From: Paraescarpia echinospica
Taxonomy: Eukaryota; Annelida; Polychaeta; Sabellida; Siboglinidae
Assembly: GCA_020002185.1 (NCBI GenBank)
Contig: CM034543.1
Location: forward strand, 28,235,185-28,299,184
Reading direction: 5' to 3'
Length of the DNA: 64,000 bases
Below the pieces are notes generated by a model. It did not search any database, was not told where the DNA came from, and worked only from the letters and a program-made list of their open reading frames with translations. Below, piece after piece: positions 13,890 to 27,795 of this stretch. Within the stretch, counting starts at the first letter, position 1. Every line of letters starts with the position of its first letter. The position numbers were made by a program, and so were the translations under genes.

Positions 13890-14300
13890 AATCAAATCAA
13901 ATTTATTTATACTCCACATATCTCTACAAAGCAGATTCGGAGGTGTTTACAAACAAAAACATGATGTAAGAATACATTATGTAGTCGTTATAATATTACA
14001 ATACATGTGTTACCGGGTACTTATGCTAACACAACTACACATTTTGATTATTATATAGGTCATATATAACATTAAGATGCATATATGCATGTATTTAAAA
14101 GGACAATAAATTACTAAAAAGCCTGATTAAAGATAAATGTTTTCAGGTCTCTCCTAAAATGTCCAGAGTCACGTTGGCTTCTTAGCTCTAATGGCAGAAA
14201 GTTTCAGAGAGTGGGACGTGCACATGAAAATGTGCGTTGTCTGTACCGTTCCAGGTTAACTCTAGGAACCATGAGGAACAACATGTCTGAGAAATGTCAA
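13890..14300. repeat. Possible dispersed element
   Basis: Opens with AAATCAAATCAAATTTATTT and later has GGCAGAAAGTTTCAGAGAGT. The composition and order resemble interspersed repeats of other invertebrates, but there is no second copy here and no clear ends. Confidence 0.3.
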
Positions 14301-15981
14301 TGTGTTACATTGTATGGATGTCACTTGGCTAAAAATTACACTGTAATTATCATTACTATATGACTACTAAATCACAATTACAACAATCATCAAAATCATG
14401 TTAAACGAACACTAAAGTCATCATCAGCCCACCTCTGTACTATTAAGCCAGAGTATTACTTAAACATGTAGTCCGTCACTGTTGCTGGTGATATATGACA
14501 ATGAACCAAGAAGTTTGAACCACTGAAAGATATGTAAATGAATAGACACACAATCCAAACATAATTTTACTTGGGTGACAGAACAGAGTAAAAAACAGTA
14601 ATAGACTTTCCAATGGGAACAGTCTTCATTTTATCATATGTCAAATAACAAAATACAAAAGTTGAACTGGGCTCGTCTAGTATATATATATATATATAAC
14701 AGGTTGAAACACAAACAAGAGTTGTGTGGTCTTAGAATGGAAACCCTGTCTGATATGAACTCAAGGTTAGATGAAGGCATGAGTAATCTGCACACAGGTG
14801 GTAGCACAGGTGACTAATTCTACGTTCTACGTTTTACGGGAGACGGAAAGAATGCAGTAACATTGCAGGTGTTATTTATATTCATAGACAAGGTGTGGCA
14901 GCCGATGTCTTTTAGTCGGAATGGAATTTGGCACTAGTCTGCATGGCTGGTCTAGATACCATTGTGTTTCCGTACTCGTAGTCTGTAACGTGCTTATGTT
15001 GTCAAGTGGACACGTGTCATTTCTGAGCAGATCATTACTGCAACTGGTAAGAGAATGCATGGTAGAGAGTTACACCTAGTAACGCCTGGTATTATTGGCA
15101 AACATGACACAGAGGAAAACAGCTTTATTCATCACTAGTGGTATAATTTAACAAGGGTTGTAATTATATATATATATATATGGTATAATAATATATGGTG
15201 CCCTCACAATGCGATACATGTCACAATACATATTGCGGGAAAGTTTAAATGCTGTTGATTGTAAAGTATTGCTCTTGTACAGTTTTCTTCCAGGGGCAAC
15301 TGGGGCATGAACTGTTATATTTTTTAAATACCAGCTTCAAATGGTGCCTTGTGGTGCATTTTGAAAAATTTCAACTTTTCCCTTGATGTTTGGAGAAATA
15401 AAACAAAGCGTTAATGGTTAATTTTATTGTAATTTTTTTAAATAAAAATATTGTATGAACAATTACATTCGCTCATCCATAGTGAACCGAATTTGTTTCG
15501 GCAATAATATCAATATAACCTGTCATAGGCTGTGTATTGCAGGCCAGTGTCACCTCACTATTAAGGTCACCTTTGGAACTGGACAAAAGTGACCGGCATA
15601 GCGAGTTGACAGTATCAGCGGGACTAATCTGGAAATAATTTGGGACTGTCGTATGGTGACCATATTTGCGAGATGGCTATATTACTGAGGAGACCATAAA
15701 GCGACGTTCAATATGTATATCGATTAATTGTTACAACCCTAAACGTAACGTCCAATGAGAGTGTGTTCAACGGTTGAAAACACTAGCTGTGCACACTGAA
15801 AACTATAGTGGATGTGTACAAATGTTGAATCATCTGTGTCAAGCTGTTTATTTCTTGTGCTTGTATATCTACTGAATTTTCGATCCTACAAAACTGTTAA
15901 AGTCAGCGGTTAAGATCAAATGTGTATCCAAAATTTATAGCATCAATATGGAATATCTGATGTATTTATTTTTTGTTACAG

Positions 15982-18900
15982 TTTACGTCCGAGCAGCGCC
16001 AGAACAGCATGGCCGCCACCGTCCAGTGCTGCCACCTGTGAGTTGTCAACATCAGCCACCAGAAGGCAGCACCAAAGTGAAGTGTACACATCGCAGTTGA
16101 GCTGGACTCACCGAGAAGTGCCTCCGCACACCCAGAATGTTCCTTCGACGTCTCCACACTTGATCGAACACACGGACCATGTCCTGGCCATGTCTGCACG
16201 CATGACTGATCACGCCAATATGCAAGGCTCGAATTCGGCACCAAACTTCCAGCGGTGCGTGGGTGGCGAAAAAGTGGACATGAGATGTTCATCGGAGTCA
16301 TCCATGTCACAGTTTGGCCAGGGGTTGGTTCGGTCGGCCGCCCCCTGGACACCAGGGGGCACTACCCCCAAATCAAGTCCGATCGCGGTCGTAAGACCAC
16401 ACGAACTTCCGCGCAAAAACCGACACTGGAGCGTTGTTTCACCCGTTTCCAGGGGGAGCCACCGACAGCAGCAGTTCGAGCCGCATGGGGCGGACAGTTC
16501 ACCACATTCCCATCAGGGGGAGGGTTACGTCGGCGGTGACCCAATAACCTCCCACTCGTCGCTTCACTCGAAACATTCCTTCAACTATGACCTGTCTGAC
16601 CACAAGCCGGGGGGGTCACTCCACACTGGCAACATTCCATATGACGGACAGTTTGCCCCCTCTCCCCCGCTCCCCCCTGTACGCGACAGCTCCAGTCTCA
16701 AGTACACGCGTATTGGCCAGACCCACGAGAAGTACCCATCATGGCCAGTAACCGCAGCCAATCAGGAGCGAGACGACACCAGCAGTGTCTGCTCAAACAG
16801 TCGCACCAAATCGTGGTCGGAACCGACAACCACGACTTCGAGTGGTGAGTTTCCGATGAAGCCGAATAAGATGGTGTACCAGCCGCGATTGAGACACATC
16901 GAGGAGAAGGTGACATCGGACTCGCTGCGGCGCCACCTAGAGGAGAACGGAGTTAAATCGCAAAAGCAGCTCGTGACGGGTGAGGTGTTGGAAGCGGTCG
17001 CGGCACACATGACGTCCGAAAATCGACTCAAGAACTTTGAGATGGAGCGATCGTACCCGCGCTACGACCATGAGGGGGTACTGCGAGATAGCAAGAACTA
17101 CACAGTGCCATCACCACCAGAACGGGACATCACTGTCTTCACAGCGAATAGTTGCCAGCCCCACCACCAGTGGGGCCGCGACACTCACCCCAGTGCATCA
17201 TCGTGGGATAGCGGTTGTCATCCGGATTATGATGCGAACGTTCACCCAACTTACGAGGCTGGTCGGGGGATGACACTAACTGACACATCACCGACACGAA
17301 CGGTCGGGACGAGTCTGCGTTCATCGACAGATACTTTCATCCAGGTGGCGCCACTTACATCACCCTCGTCGCTCCCGCCGGAGATACTCGGGAGCCGAAA
17401 CGTTAGCGTGAAATATGTCGTGCGAACGAGCAAGCCGTATTACAACACTGGTACGCAGACTGACGACCTTGACACAGTGTCAGGTGATGTCATGTCACAT
17501 GACCTGAAATCACAAATGACAATGGAGACGGTGAAGTCGGCCAGTGACGTTATTCCCAGGAAAGGTGTCAAGGACGCGTCGATGGGCGTGTCACTAGTGG
17601 GGAGGGTTGAGTCGTTCTATGACAACGCACCGATGGTGGGTGATCGCACGAGAGAAACGCACAGTTTACGAGACAGTGGGCAGCAAACAGTGAGCGAACA
17701 TTTGCCACTAGATGTCACTGCTAGAACCACAACGCTCACCGCACCTCTGCACTACACTGCACCATCTGCCATCGGTGCTACAGCAAGAAACACGTCAACC
17801 ACATCACACCAGATGTCGTCTATAGGTGGCACCACTAGACTTTCGGCACATGTGACATCTGACGAAGGGACGTCATTGCCACTGTCGTCACCAGGTGGCG
17901 CCTTTAGAAACTCTGCGCAAACTGTGACATCATCGGCCGGTGCACTGACGAAGGATTGCGATGGGACATCATTGCAGTGGACACAGGTGGCACCACAGTC
18001 AGGTGCTATGCAGGAGTTCCTACCGCGACACGACGATCTCCTAGCTCAGATCCACGAACACTCGCCCAGTCAGACGCAGATGCTACGCAAACTCTCACAG
18101 GAGTTCTACGGCACACACTCCGCGTTTACCTTCAACCAACCCCGCAAGATGGAGCCACTGCCACCCAGTACGACACACGAAGTCGCTGCTCCGCCAAGTC
18201 AATCCTCAACAAACCCTGATGCGACGCAGACTATGCGTAACCCAAGCGGTGGCGTGGAAACAGAACGGAGGAACTGGGAGAGACTACAGAACATGTCCTT
18301 GCGTAAAGCATACGGTACATGTGACGATAACAATCACTCCGCATCGTCAGAAAAATTCCCGAAATCCATGCACGGTCGCTCGATGTCTACATCGCACATG
18401 CTCAAACAGAAGACATCGCCACCACCACAGACGTCGCACAAGGGGCAGGCGTCATTAGATTCGTCGTCAAAGATCACCCGACGTGTTAAGGACTTTGTCG
18501 GGTCACTATGGGGCGGGAGTAAGTCGACGACGGACACGCGGAAGATCGCCGAAGAAGCTCGTCGGGATTGGGAGCAGAGAGATATGCCACGCAAGATGGG
18601 CACTCCCAGTAAGTTGAAACGTACGACATCGGAGCAGATCCGCCCGATGAAGGAGCAGAGTAAGGAGCGACTAAGGATCAAGGACATGTACTCCGCCAGG
18701 AACAACAAGGACTCGGAGGGGTCCTATCGTAAAATATCAGATGACCCACGGTTGCAGTCCACCAAGCACTCCCATTATTCCTCCGACCTGACAGAGACCG
18801 ACCTGTTCACCAGCGATGCCCAGAAGCGCATTTCCGGCGATTGCGACGTTTTCGCCGACAGCAACCAGGAACAGCACGTGTCTCTGCGGCCGGGGTCAAC

Positions 18901-19432
18901 TCGCTCAACGGCCAGCAGTGGCAGCATTGAGGACCGTCACAATAACTCTGATCCACAACTTAAGAAGTTCCAACAACGCGCCGTGCTGAGTTTCTTCGAG
19001 GAGAAAACCGGTAAACGCATGAGCAGCAGCAGCATCGACAGCAGCGGTGACACGACGACCTGGCAGATGGCGCCACCAATGAATGATGAACCTCGCAAAG
19101 AGACAATGAAGAAGTCTGTGTCATTGCCGGCAGACGTTCTCCAGGCATTCCACCGCCACGGTCGGTCGTCTTCCGGGTCTTATCATGTCCTCAGGGAGGC
19201 AGAGAAAATCTTCCCCGACACATCGTTCGGTGATGACGTGATGTCTCCGCCATTGCTCGACATCCCGCCTGGTGACCCCACTGTCCTGTCACTGTCACCA
19301 GTGTCAAGTGTGTCATCGCCAACGGCACAGGAGTACAGTCCTCCGCTGCACCCATGGGATAAAGACCCTGACAGTAGTACCCAGTCCGCAGACTACAGGA
19401 ACCCCGCATTGGTCGCAGCACAGCACCGAAAG
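15982..19432 (+). CDS. Shroom: Shroom-family protein, large central exon (exon 1 in window)
   Basis: Shroom proteins bind F-actin and recruit Rho-kinase to cell junctions and apical actomyosin to drive cell-shape change. This exon gives 1150 codons without a stop. A pyrimidine-rich acceptor ends at 15981 and the donor AAAG|GTAGGC follows 19432; the exon takes one base to finish a split codon and ends in phase 0. The first ATG-like start offered by frame (TTG at 16043) is not a real start, since the frame stays open to the acceptor. The product is Ser/Thr/Pro-rich and mostly disordered. It has a proline run (SPPLPPV, about residue 226), a basic stretch KITRRVKDFVGSLW (about 829) and a likely helix QQRAVLSFFEEKTGKR (about 996). 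Three imperfect Gly-Thr-Ser repeats lie at 17763-17945. No PDZ domain is present, so it must lie upstream or be absent. Assignment rests on in-frame splicing to the ASD2 exons, not on motifs in this exon. Confidence 0.82.
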
Positions 19433-19709
19433 GTAGGCAATAATGGTTTCCTCGAGTTTTCGTAAATGACGTTTGATATGACGTAAATTTGAACAGTTTT
19501 TCATAAAATGTTCCCCAACTGACTGGCACTACTCGTCTGATGTCAGTCAGATGTACATTATGAACTTAAAACCAGTAAGAATCTGAAACAATGGGGAATT
19601 TAAAAAAAAAAGTCAAGTTACTTTTCTCCCTACGATTATTCCCAGAAAGCCTGGCATCTGTGGCGCAAGCCATCTAGGTGGAAACGTTAACATACATACA
19701 CATACTCAC

Positions 19710-19951
<242 letters not shown>

Positions 19952-20336
19952 TACATACACACACACAGGTACAGGCACATGTGCACGCACGCTCACATAC
20001 ACAAACTCGATTACAGTTAAATGTTGAACTGCAGCAACACAGCTAGTTGGAATAATTACAAACAATGTTCAACAACATCAACGTATGTGTTATTTTTTAT
20101 AGATCATTACCTGTAAGGCATTAGACAAATATCTGTTAAGGTAGATGTCTGCTATAGACAGGTGTCTGCTATAGACAGGTGTCTGCAATAGATGGGTACC
20201 TGTTATAGACCAGTGTCTGCTATAATATCACTTGGTACTTTGACATTTGGGGTAAATGTCATTGTAGCAAACTTCTACATTTAGTAGTTCATATCAAGAC
20301 AGTAGGTGGCAGCACAGTACATTTAGTTGCTTTGTG

Positions 20337-22725
20337 GTGGGAGTTGAACTATAAGTATAACAGTCAATGGTGGGAGTTGAACTGATAGTCAATGGTGGGA
20401 GTTGAACTGAAAGTCAATGGTGGGAGTTGAACTGATAGTCAATGGTGGGAGTTGAACTGATAGTCAATGGTGGGAGCTGAACTGAAAATCAATGGTGGGA
20501 GTTGAACTGATAGTCAATGGTGGGAGTTGAACTGATAGTCAATGGTGGGAGTTGAACTGAAAGTCAATGGTGGGAGTTGAACTGAAAGTCAATGGTGGGA
20601 GTTGAACTGAAAGTCAATGGTGGGAGTTGAACTGATAGTCAATGGTGGGAGTTGAACTGATAGTCAATGGTGGGAGTTGAACTGAAAGTCAATGGTGGGA
20701 GTTGAACTGAAAGTCAATGGTGAGAGTTGAACTGAAAGTCAATGGTGGGAGTTGAACTGATAGTCAATGGTGGGAGTTGAACTGAAAGTCAATGGTAGGA
20801 GTTGAACTGATAGTCAATGGTGGGAGTTGAACTGAAAGTCAATGGTGGGAGTTGAACTGATAGTCAATGGTGGGAGTTGAACTGAAAGTCAATGGTGGGA
20901 GTTGAACTGATAGTCAATGGTGGGAGTTGAACTGATAGTCAATGGTGGGAGTTGAACTGAAAGTCAATGGTGGGAGTTGAAGTGACTGTCAATGATGGGT
21001 GTTGAACTGATAGTCAGTGGTGGGTGTTGAACTGATAGTTAATGGTGGATGTTGAACTGACAGTCAATGGTGGGAGTTGAACTGATAGTCAATGGTGGGA
21101 GCTAAACTGAAAGTCAATGGTGGGAGTTGAACTGATAGTCAATGGTGGGAGTTGAACTGATAGTCAATGGTGGGAGTTGAACTGATAGTCAGTGGTGGGT
21201 GTTGAACTGACAGTCAATGGTGAGTGTTGAACTGACAGTCAATGGTGAGTGTTGAACTGACAGTCAATGGTGAGTGTTGAACTGACAGTCAATGGTGAGT
21301 GTTGAACTGACAGTCAATCGTGAGTGTTGAACTGACAGTCAGTGGTGAGTGTTGAACTGACAGTCAATGGTGGGTGTTGAACTGACAGTCAATGATGAGT
21401 GTTGAACTGACAGTCAGTGGTGGGTGTTGAACTGACAGTCAATGGTGGGTGTTGAACTGACAGTCAATGGTAGGTGTTGAACTGACAGTCAATGGTGAGT
21501 GTTGAACTGACAGTCAATGGTGAGTGTTGAACTGACAGTCAATGGTGAGTGTTGAAGTGACTGTCAATGGTGGGTGTTGAACTGATAGTCAGTGGTGGGT
21601 GTTGAACTGACAGTCAATGGTGAGTGTTGAACTGACAGTCAATGGTGAGTGTTGAACTGACAGTCAATGGTGAGTGTTGAACTGACAGTCAATGGTGAGT
21701 GTTGAACTGACAGTCAATCGTGAGTGTTGAACTGACAGTCAGTGGTGAGTGTTGAACTGACAGTCAATGGTGGGTGTTGAACTGACAGTCAATGATGAGT
21801 GTTGAACTGACAGTCAGTGGTGGGTGTTGAACTGACAGTCAATGGTGGGTGTTGAACTGACAGTCAATGGTAGGTGTTGAACTGACAGTCAATGGTGAGT
21901 GTTGAACTGACAGTCGATGGTTGGTGTTGAACTGACAGTCGATGGTGGGTGTTGAACTGACAGTCGATGGTGGGTGTTGAACTGACAGTCGATGGTGAGT
22001 GTTGAACTGACAGTCAATGGTGGGAGTTGAACTGACAGTCAATGGTGAGTGTTGAACTGACAGTCAATGGTGAGTGTTGAACTGACAGTCAATGGTGAGT
22101 GTTGAACTGACAGTCAGTGGTGAGTGTTGAACTGACAGTCAATGGTGGGTGTTGAACTGACAGTCAATGGTGGGTGTTGAACTGACAGTCAATGGTGAGT
22201 GTTGAACTGACAGTCAGTGGTGAGTGTTGAACTGACAGTCAATGGTGAGTGTTGAACTGACAGTCAGTGGTGTTGAACTGACGGTCAATGGCGGGTGTTG
22301 AACTGACAGTCAATGGCGGGTGTTGAACTGACAGTCAATGGCGGGTGTTGAACTGACAGTCAATGGTGGGTGTTGTCCGTGTTGAACTGACAGTCAATGG
22401 TGGGTGTTGAACTGACAGTCAATGGTGAGTGTCGAACTGACAGTCAGTGGTGAGTGTTGAACTGACATTCAATGGTGAGTGTTGAACTGACAGTCAATGG
22501 TGGGATTTGAACTGACAGTCAATGGTGAGTGTTGAGCTGATAGTCAATGGTGGGAGTTGAACTGACAGTCAATGGTGAGTGTTGAACTGACAGTCAATGG
22601 TGGGAGTTGAACTGACAGTCAATGGTGAGTGTTGAACTGACAGTCAATGGTGAGTGTTGAACTGACAGTCAGTGGTGAGTGTTGAACTGACAGTCAATGG
22701 TGGAAGTTGGACTGGCAGTCAATTA
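20337..22725. repeat. 25-bp minisatellite, about 95 units
   Basis: Unit is GTTGAACTGACAGTCAATGG plus TGAGT, TGGGT or TGGGA. The left third uses ACTGATAG/ACTGAAAG with TGGGA; the right two-thirds use ACTGACAG with TGAGT/TGGGT. A block of 334 bp at 21181-21514 recurs at 21581-21914, offset exactly 400 bp (16 units). Lies in a Shroom intron. Confidence 0.97.
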
Positions 22726-22856
22726 TAGGGTGCAGAATTATATAATTAATTATTTTTAAGTCAATTCAAGTATATCACCTGAAATAAATGTATTTACATG
22801 TCAAGAGTTGTGTTTTAATTGATACACGATATAAAGATGTTCTCTTTCTTGCCCAG

Positions 22857-22954
22857 TCTGAGGCTGACAGGAAATCAACGGAATACAGGGACCAGTTGAA
22901 TGGGAAGTCAGATCAAGAGACGCATCCAAAGACGACCTACGAATACAGCTCTAG
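22857..22954 (+). CDS. Shroom: Shroom exon 2 in window (short, 98 bp)
   Basis: Acceptor TTGCCCAG precedes 22857 and donor AG|GTGGGT follows 22954. It starts in phase 0, matching the end of the large exon, and leaves two bases (AG) that join the C of the next exon to make Ser. The product begins SEADRKSTEYRDQLNGK and ends TYEYSS; it is polar, with no known domain. It follows directly after a 2.4-kb minisatellite in the preceding intron. Support is frame continuity and good splice sites on both sides. Confidence 0.72.
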
Positions 22955-23342
22955 GTGGGTCATCGTTATACTTCACACTCGCACTTTCATTTCCACGTGA
23001 CACTTAACAGTTCGGGACAAATCTAGGATTTAACCAACATTGGGGTTAAGCCACCCATTTAAAGAACCAACTGCACTGCCCTTGAAGCTTACTTCCAACT
23101 GTACCCTATTGACAGTAAAATGAGGGGTGTACATCTCCATGTACGTCTTGTTACCCCCAAAATACCCCTAATTCAATGCCCCTTTGAGACTTATTTGAGC
23201 AAAATAGGAGGCATGTGTGCTTGGTACTCAGCTGATAGTGACAGTCGCTTATAAATGCCTTCCCTTGTGGAGCACTCTCACTATGCTAATGACACAGAGT
23301 GCAGTTGATTTTCCGATTGATGGCCAACCTAACATTTTATAG

Positions 23343-24145
23343 AACTACTAGCTGAGTTACCCGGCATTGCCCAGGGAAAAAAGGCAGTCATATGTACCAG
23401 ACACACCAAACCCATCCCAAATGTTTCCAGCCTACCCGCATTAATAAATGGTAACTGCTCACGGGCCTAGTTGTTAGGACAACCTTCTGCCAGAAATCTC
23501 AATCGCTCACCCGTATAACTGACGTAACCAGCAACAGCGGATGCTGGGTTGAAATGTCAGCCCAATACGTGCAAAACTAATGGAGATGTGGGTGCACAAA
23601 CAAATAATATAGATATGTCGTATTCCTAGTTATACCATATAACCTTTGACACTCACTTGTTATAATACAGTAACTTGACAGGTGATAATTTTGATGCTAA
23701 ATGACAAAATGACACATAGCTCCATCTGTATAAAATACATGAAATGCAAAAGAGGGCGCCACTTGTAAGCGTGCGGACGTGACCAATGACAGGTAGACCT
23801 GTTGCATCTTAAGCACTGAGGATTTTCGAATGTCAATAATTTAAAAACTATTCAAAATTTCTGGATACATCCAGCAACATATTTGTAGATGGCATAATTA
23901 TCTTTATGATGATATAGAAAACATTAAATTATGCAGCTGGAACTCCACGTACAGCCTTTTGAAATATCGAGCCCCTCAAGTTCTCCTCCCCCAGATGAAT
24001 TTAGAAAATGTCTAAATCTACGAACCATCTCAATTGGCCTGCTAGATCACATGCAAAATTTCAGCCCGATACATGCAAAACTGACGGAGGTGTGGGTGCA
24101 CATGTAATCAGAGAACAAAGTGTTTTATAATATAAAGATGAGAAA
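23343..24145 (+). repeat. Dispersed repeat with duplicated 3' module
   Basis: Starts with ACTAGCTGAGTTACCCGGCA and contains two copies of a module reading CAGCCCRATACRTGCAAAAC then GGAGRTGTGGGTGCACA (23551-23620 and 24045-24140). Looks like an interspersed element or two nested copies; class unknown. Confidence 0.5.
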
Positions 24146-24349
24146 TCTGAAAAATTCTGAACAAACATGCTGAAACTTTTTCATAACAACTGCCAAAACG
24201 TTGTTGATATGCAGAACAAGTTTTGCCAAAATCACATACCTCTAGGTCTTTTGAAATGTGTGCTTGCATGATGCCCATCCATATTTACAAAAGTAGCCAT
24301 GTAGTACTACACCTGTGTGTGTTATGTAAAGAAAAATGGGCAAAATCAG

Positions 24350-24415
24350 TGTGCTAATGATCTCGGAGGATTATTTTTGTAATATGACATTAGCTGCCGC
24401 CATATGGGCTTCAAA
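24350..24415 (+). repeat. Dispersed repeat, copy a
   Basis: Shares GGATTATTTTTGTAAYATGA and a GCYGCCATATGGGC end with the copy near 26592. Confidence 0.6.
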
Positions 24416-25459
24416 TTTGACAAATGCTGCATCATTTCACTGCCAATACAATCTACCACTAAACCTGCTAATACGTCTAATCAATTGCACTCAGTTCACA
24501 TGATAAGTTCAAATGTAAAATACCAGTTTCCTATGTCATACATTTTTGTGAAGCACAACAGGAAGGTTAACTGTGCTCTGTACCTATTCAGTAGCACTGG
24601 GCTTGTGTTGATTTCTGACGAGCACATGGCAATGTTTACCAGTTGGTGTCCCACAATGCAGTGCAGCTGCAAGCTGTGCCCTGATTGGCTGGTGGGGAGG
24701 AAGTGAGTCATGAGTAGGCTATAATTGATGTATGGCCAGAGTAGAACCAAGACAGCCAACAGGAGAGAGTGGTCAGTGTTTAGACACGGTCAGTGGCCAC
24801 ATTGTCCACAAGTGGTCACTTTACTGACAGCAGGAGGACTATAGAAGCAACAAAGAGAGTGTAGGGAAGCAAGATGCCAGTGATCTACGGCAGGAACCTG
24901 TATAGACAGGAAATCCGTGGACTGCTAGTGGGGTAAGTAAAATGTCAGGATTCAGCCTCCCTTATCAGCCATCTCCCTGTGTATGAAGGCTGCAGGCTGA
25001 CATACCACCCCCTCCCTTCCTTCCAGCCCCCATTATGGCTGCTTTAATTCCATCCTGTCTCATTTCTCATCTTTCTCAAATTACATGTACACATTTAGTC
25101 AGGATCGTCATGTGTACATTCCATGTGAACAAGTAGGACAATCATGTTATCTGGTTTCTGCCCAATTTAATTCTCTTCATTAGTAATACATATCCATTTC
25201 TCAGACATTCTTGAGTCAGTACGTTGTGATGTGATGTGATGACTTACCCAGTCTTAGCTTTGTTAGAAACAATAAATTGTGTATGTTAAATATTATTTTG
25301 ATAAATCCTAAAGGAAGTAGCCCTCACATGTATACAAATTGCTATGTTCATGGATTTGCCTACATAAATCAGGACTCCACAATTAAGTCATTTGTGCATA
25401 GGTTTTCAACCATTTATATCGTTTCTGGTTCGTTTTTTACTATAAAGTTCATCACTGGG

Positions 25460-25490
25460 ATATATATATATATATCTATATATATATGAA
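25460..25490. repeat. TA microsatellite
   Basis: Short TATATA tracts in a Shroom intron; similar short tracts occur at 14685, 15167, 27103-27131 and 48270. Confidence 0.8.
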
Positions 25491-26591
25491 CATTTGGTCT
25501 CGTCCTAGATTCTGGCCCTTTTTATGGTTCATGTGACTATGAGACTATGTCCTGTTGTCAAGTGAGCAGTGTTTGATGACACTTGTTGAGGCCTGCCACC
25601 ACAGTGTGATGCCTACTTACAACTGAACCTAAAGACAACAGGGCCATGGACCCAGTAGCTCTGATGACCTCACCACAAGTCACACCAGGGATTGTCTGGT
25701 TGTCAACAGTTGGAAGAGTCCAGTGTGGAACTGTGGGTGGGCACTTGGATGAGTCCACTATGAACTCCACAGGAACTCTAGGGGTGCAGTTGAATGAGAC
25801 TGAGTCCACTGGGGGAACATGCCATTTCTTGTTTCTTAGCTGCCAGTATGGTTTCTATTGTAATAAAATTATATTAGGCATTAAACTATTTTTTTAATAG
25901 CCTGTTGATTTGAAAATATACTGGCCCACTAAATAGTTACTGGCCCGAAATTTTTTCCGTAATTATTACAAGGCATGTTGAAACGATCAGTGCCCACTTT
26001 TGGGTCAAAATTCCATTTCTGAAAAAGGTTCACTGTTATCATTTTGAATTTACCAACATTTTTATGCAATGTTTTATCACTACAAGATGGCGACTATTAT
26101 GAAGTATGAACACAAAGTCAGAGTTTTAGTTTAATTGTTACATTGGTTCAAAGGACAATTTGAAATTATAGTGGTCAGTCCGAGAAAAATTATCTACCAC
26201 AATCTGAAAAATGGCAGCCCATCAGGCCAGTAAAATGTGGAACCTGAACTGGCCCAATAAATCCCAAAAGCATCAGGCCAGTGGCCCAATGTTAATGTCA
26301 GGCCATACGTACAAGATTACAAATGAGGGCATTAAATATTTTAATACTGATTGGATATGTTCTGTTGATATTTTGTTGGAATATCTATAACATAGGCAGT
26401 TGCTGGGAAATACAGTGGTGGGCATCTAATGAGGTTGCTGCTGTGTCTAAGCTTCACAGGCAGGGAGAGGGACTGAAACCAATGGCTACAGTGATAACAA
26501 CAATATCGTTTTGGCAGTAAATTTTGTTATTCTGTATCTGCAGTGCAGCAGTGCAGGCAAGTGATTATCCGAGTTGCACACATAATCACAG

Positions 26592-26657
26592 GGTCGTGAT
26601 CTCAGGGGATTATTTTTGTAACATGACATCAACTGCTGCCATATGGGCATACTTTTT
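26592..26657 (+). repeat. Dispersed repeat, copy b
   Basis: Second copy of the 65-bp repeat at 24350, same orientation, in the same Shroom intron. Confidence 0.6.
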
Positions 26658-26864
26658 AAAGTTCATTGTTAAACAGGCCACTTTGTTATAGCAGTGTGTG
26701 TAAAAATAGGACTGTTAAATGAAGCATGACCTCTGACCCTGGTAAGTGACTGAGTCACTCGGTAGTCACTGTTTAGTTTCTAGTCAGAAGAATGAGTGAC
26801 ATCACAATTTGATCTGATGCTTCAGGAGAAATGTTTCACAGTTGCATGAATTGATGAGTATTCT

Positions 26865-27095
26865 CACCCTAGTGCGAGTACTACCCCCTAGTGTAAGTAG
26901 GCCTGTTCTCCCCATTGTGAGTATTACCCCCTAGTATGAGTATTACCCTTTCATGTAAGTAAGCCTGAACTCCCTCAGTGTGATTATTGTTATTCCCCTC
27001 CTAGTGTAAGTAGGCCTACTCTCCCCTAGTACGAATACTGTCCTCCTAGTGTGACGTCCAGTATGAATACTTTCTTCATACTGTGAGTACTCTCC
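26865..27095. repeat. Degenerate 20-30 bp tandem repeat
   Basis: Loose repetition of CCTAGTGTRAGTA and TATTACCCC words. Confidence 0.6.
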
Positions 27096-27795
27096 CCTAT
27101 ATCATATATATATATATATACATATATATATACATACATACTTTGGTACATTTTAACCCAATCAGTGTTAAATTAATATTCGAGTGTTGTGGTTGATTAT
27201 TTATGGATGTAAATAGACCAACCTTTCGTGGTTTGTCGCTCCCCCACACCCACAATTGCCTGTGTCATTGTTTGTACAATCATGTTGAATCATAGATAAA
27301 CACTCTTCAGGCTCTGAGCAAATATGTCAAAGATGACTGTCATACTTTGTACTTTGTGTACAGTGATGACACTAAATCAACACTGGACATGTTTTGTCAA
27401 CACCAAACTTGGACAATTTAATTAGTGGACATAACCATCTTATTTACAGTGGTTTATTTATTGGACATTTGGTGTAGTAACGTTACTAACAATTAGGTTT
27501 ATAAATATTTATATCATAGTTTTACAACATTGTTATCATGACAGCGTTTAATATCTATATAAACAATTGTGGTGTGGTAAAAAATCAATCATATACGAAT
27601 GAATGAATGAGTCTCTATTACAGTATATGACTTTTGTATACATATAGAGAAATTATTACTAAACATAATTTTGTTAGTAACAATTTGGAGAGGTGCACGA
27701 TACACAGATATAAACCAACTTAAAATATTGTTTACTGTTGCATTATAAACGCAAGCATCGTGCGTAGCTATGATAGAAAGAATACCCACATTATA

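Larger units (their letters stand above)
1..15981. other. Non-coding region upstream of first visible Shroom exon
   Basis: I find no convincing exon here. Open frames are short, AT-rich or made of repeats. The region carries the satellites, LINE relic and SINEs listed separately; the rest is AT-rich unique-looking sequence. Because the first recognised Shroom exon begins with a splice acceptor at 15980-15981, at least the right part should be Shroom intron. Whether the whole 16 kb is one intron, or contains an unrecognised small exon or the 5' end of a transcript, cannot be told from sequence alone. Confidence 0.6.

Noticed and set aside
25910..26310. Possible inverted-repeat element with ACTGGCCC/GGCCAGT words
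   Set aside because: The two ends match only over short words, and no target duplication is seen.
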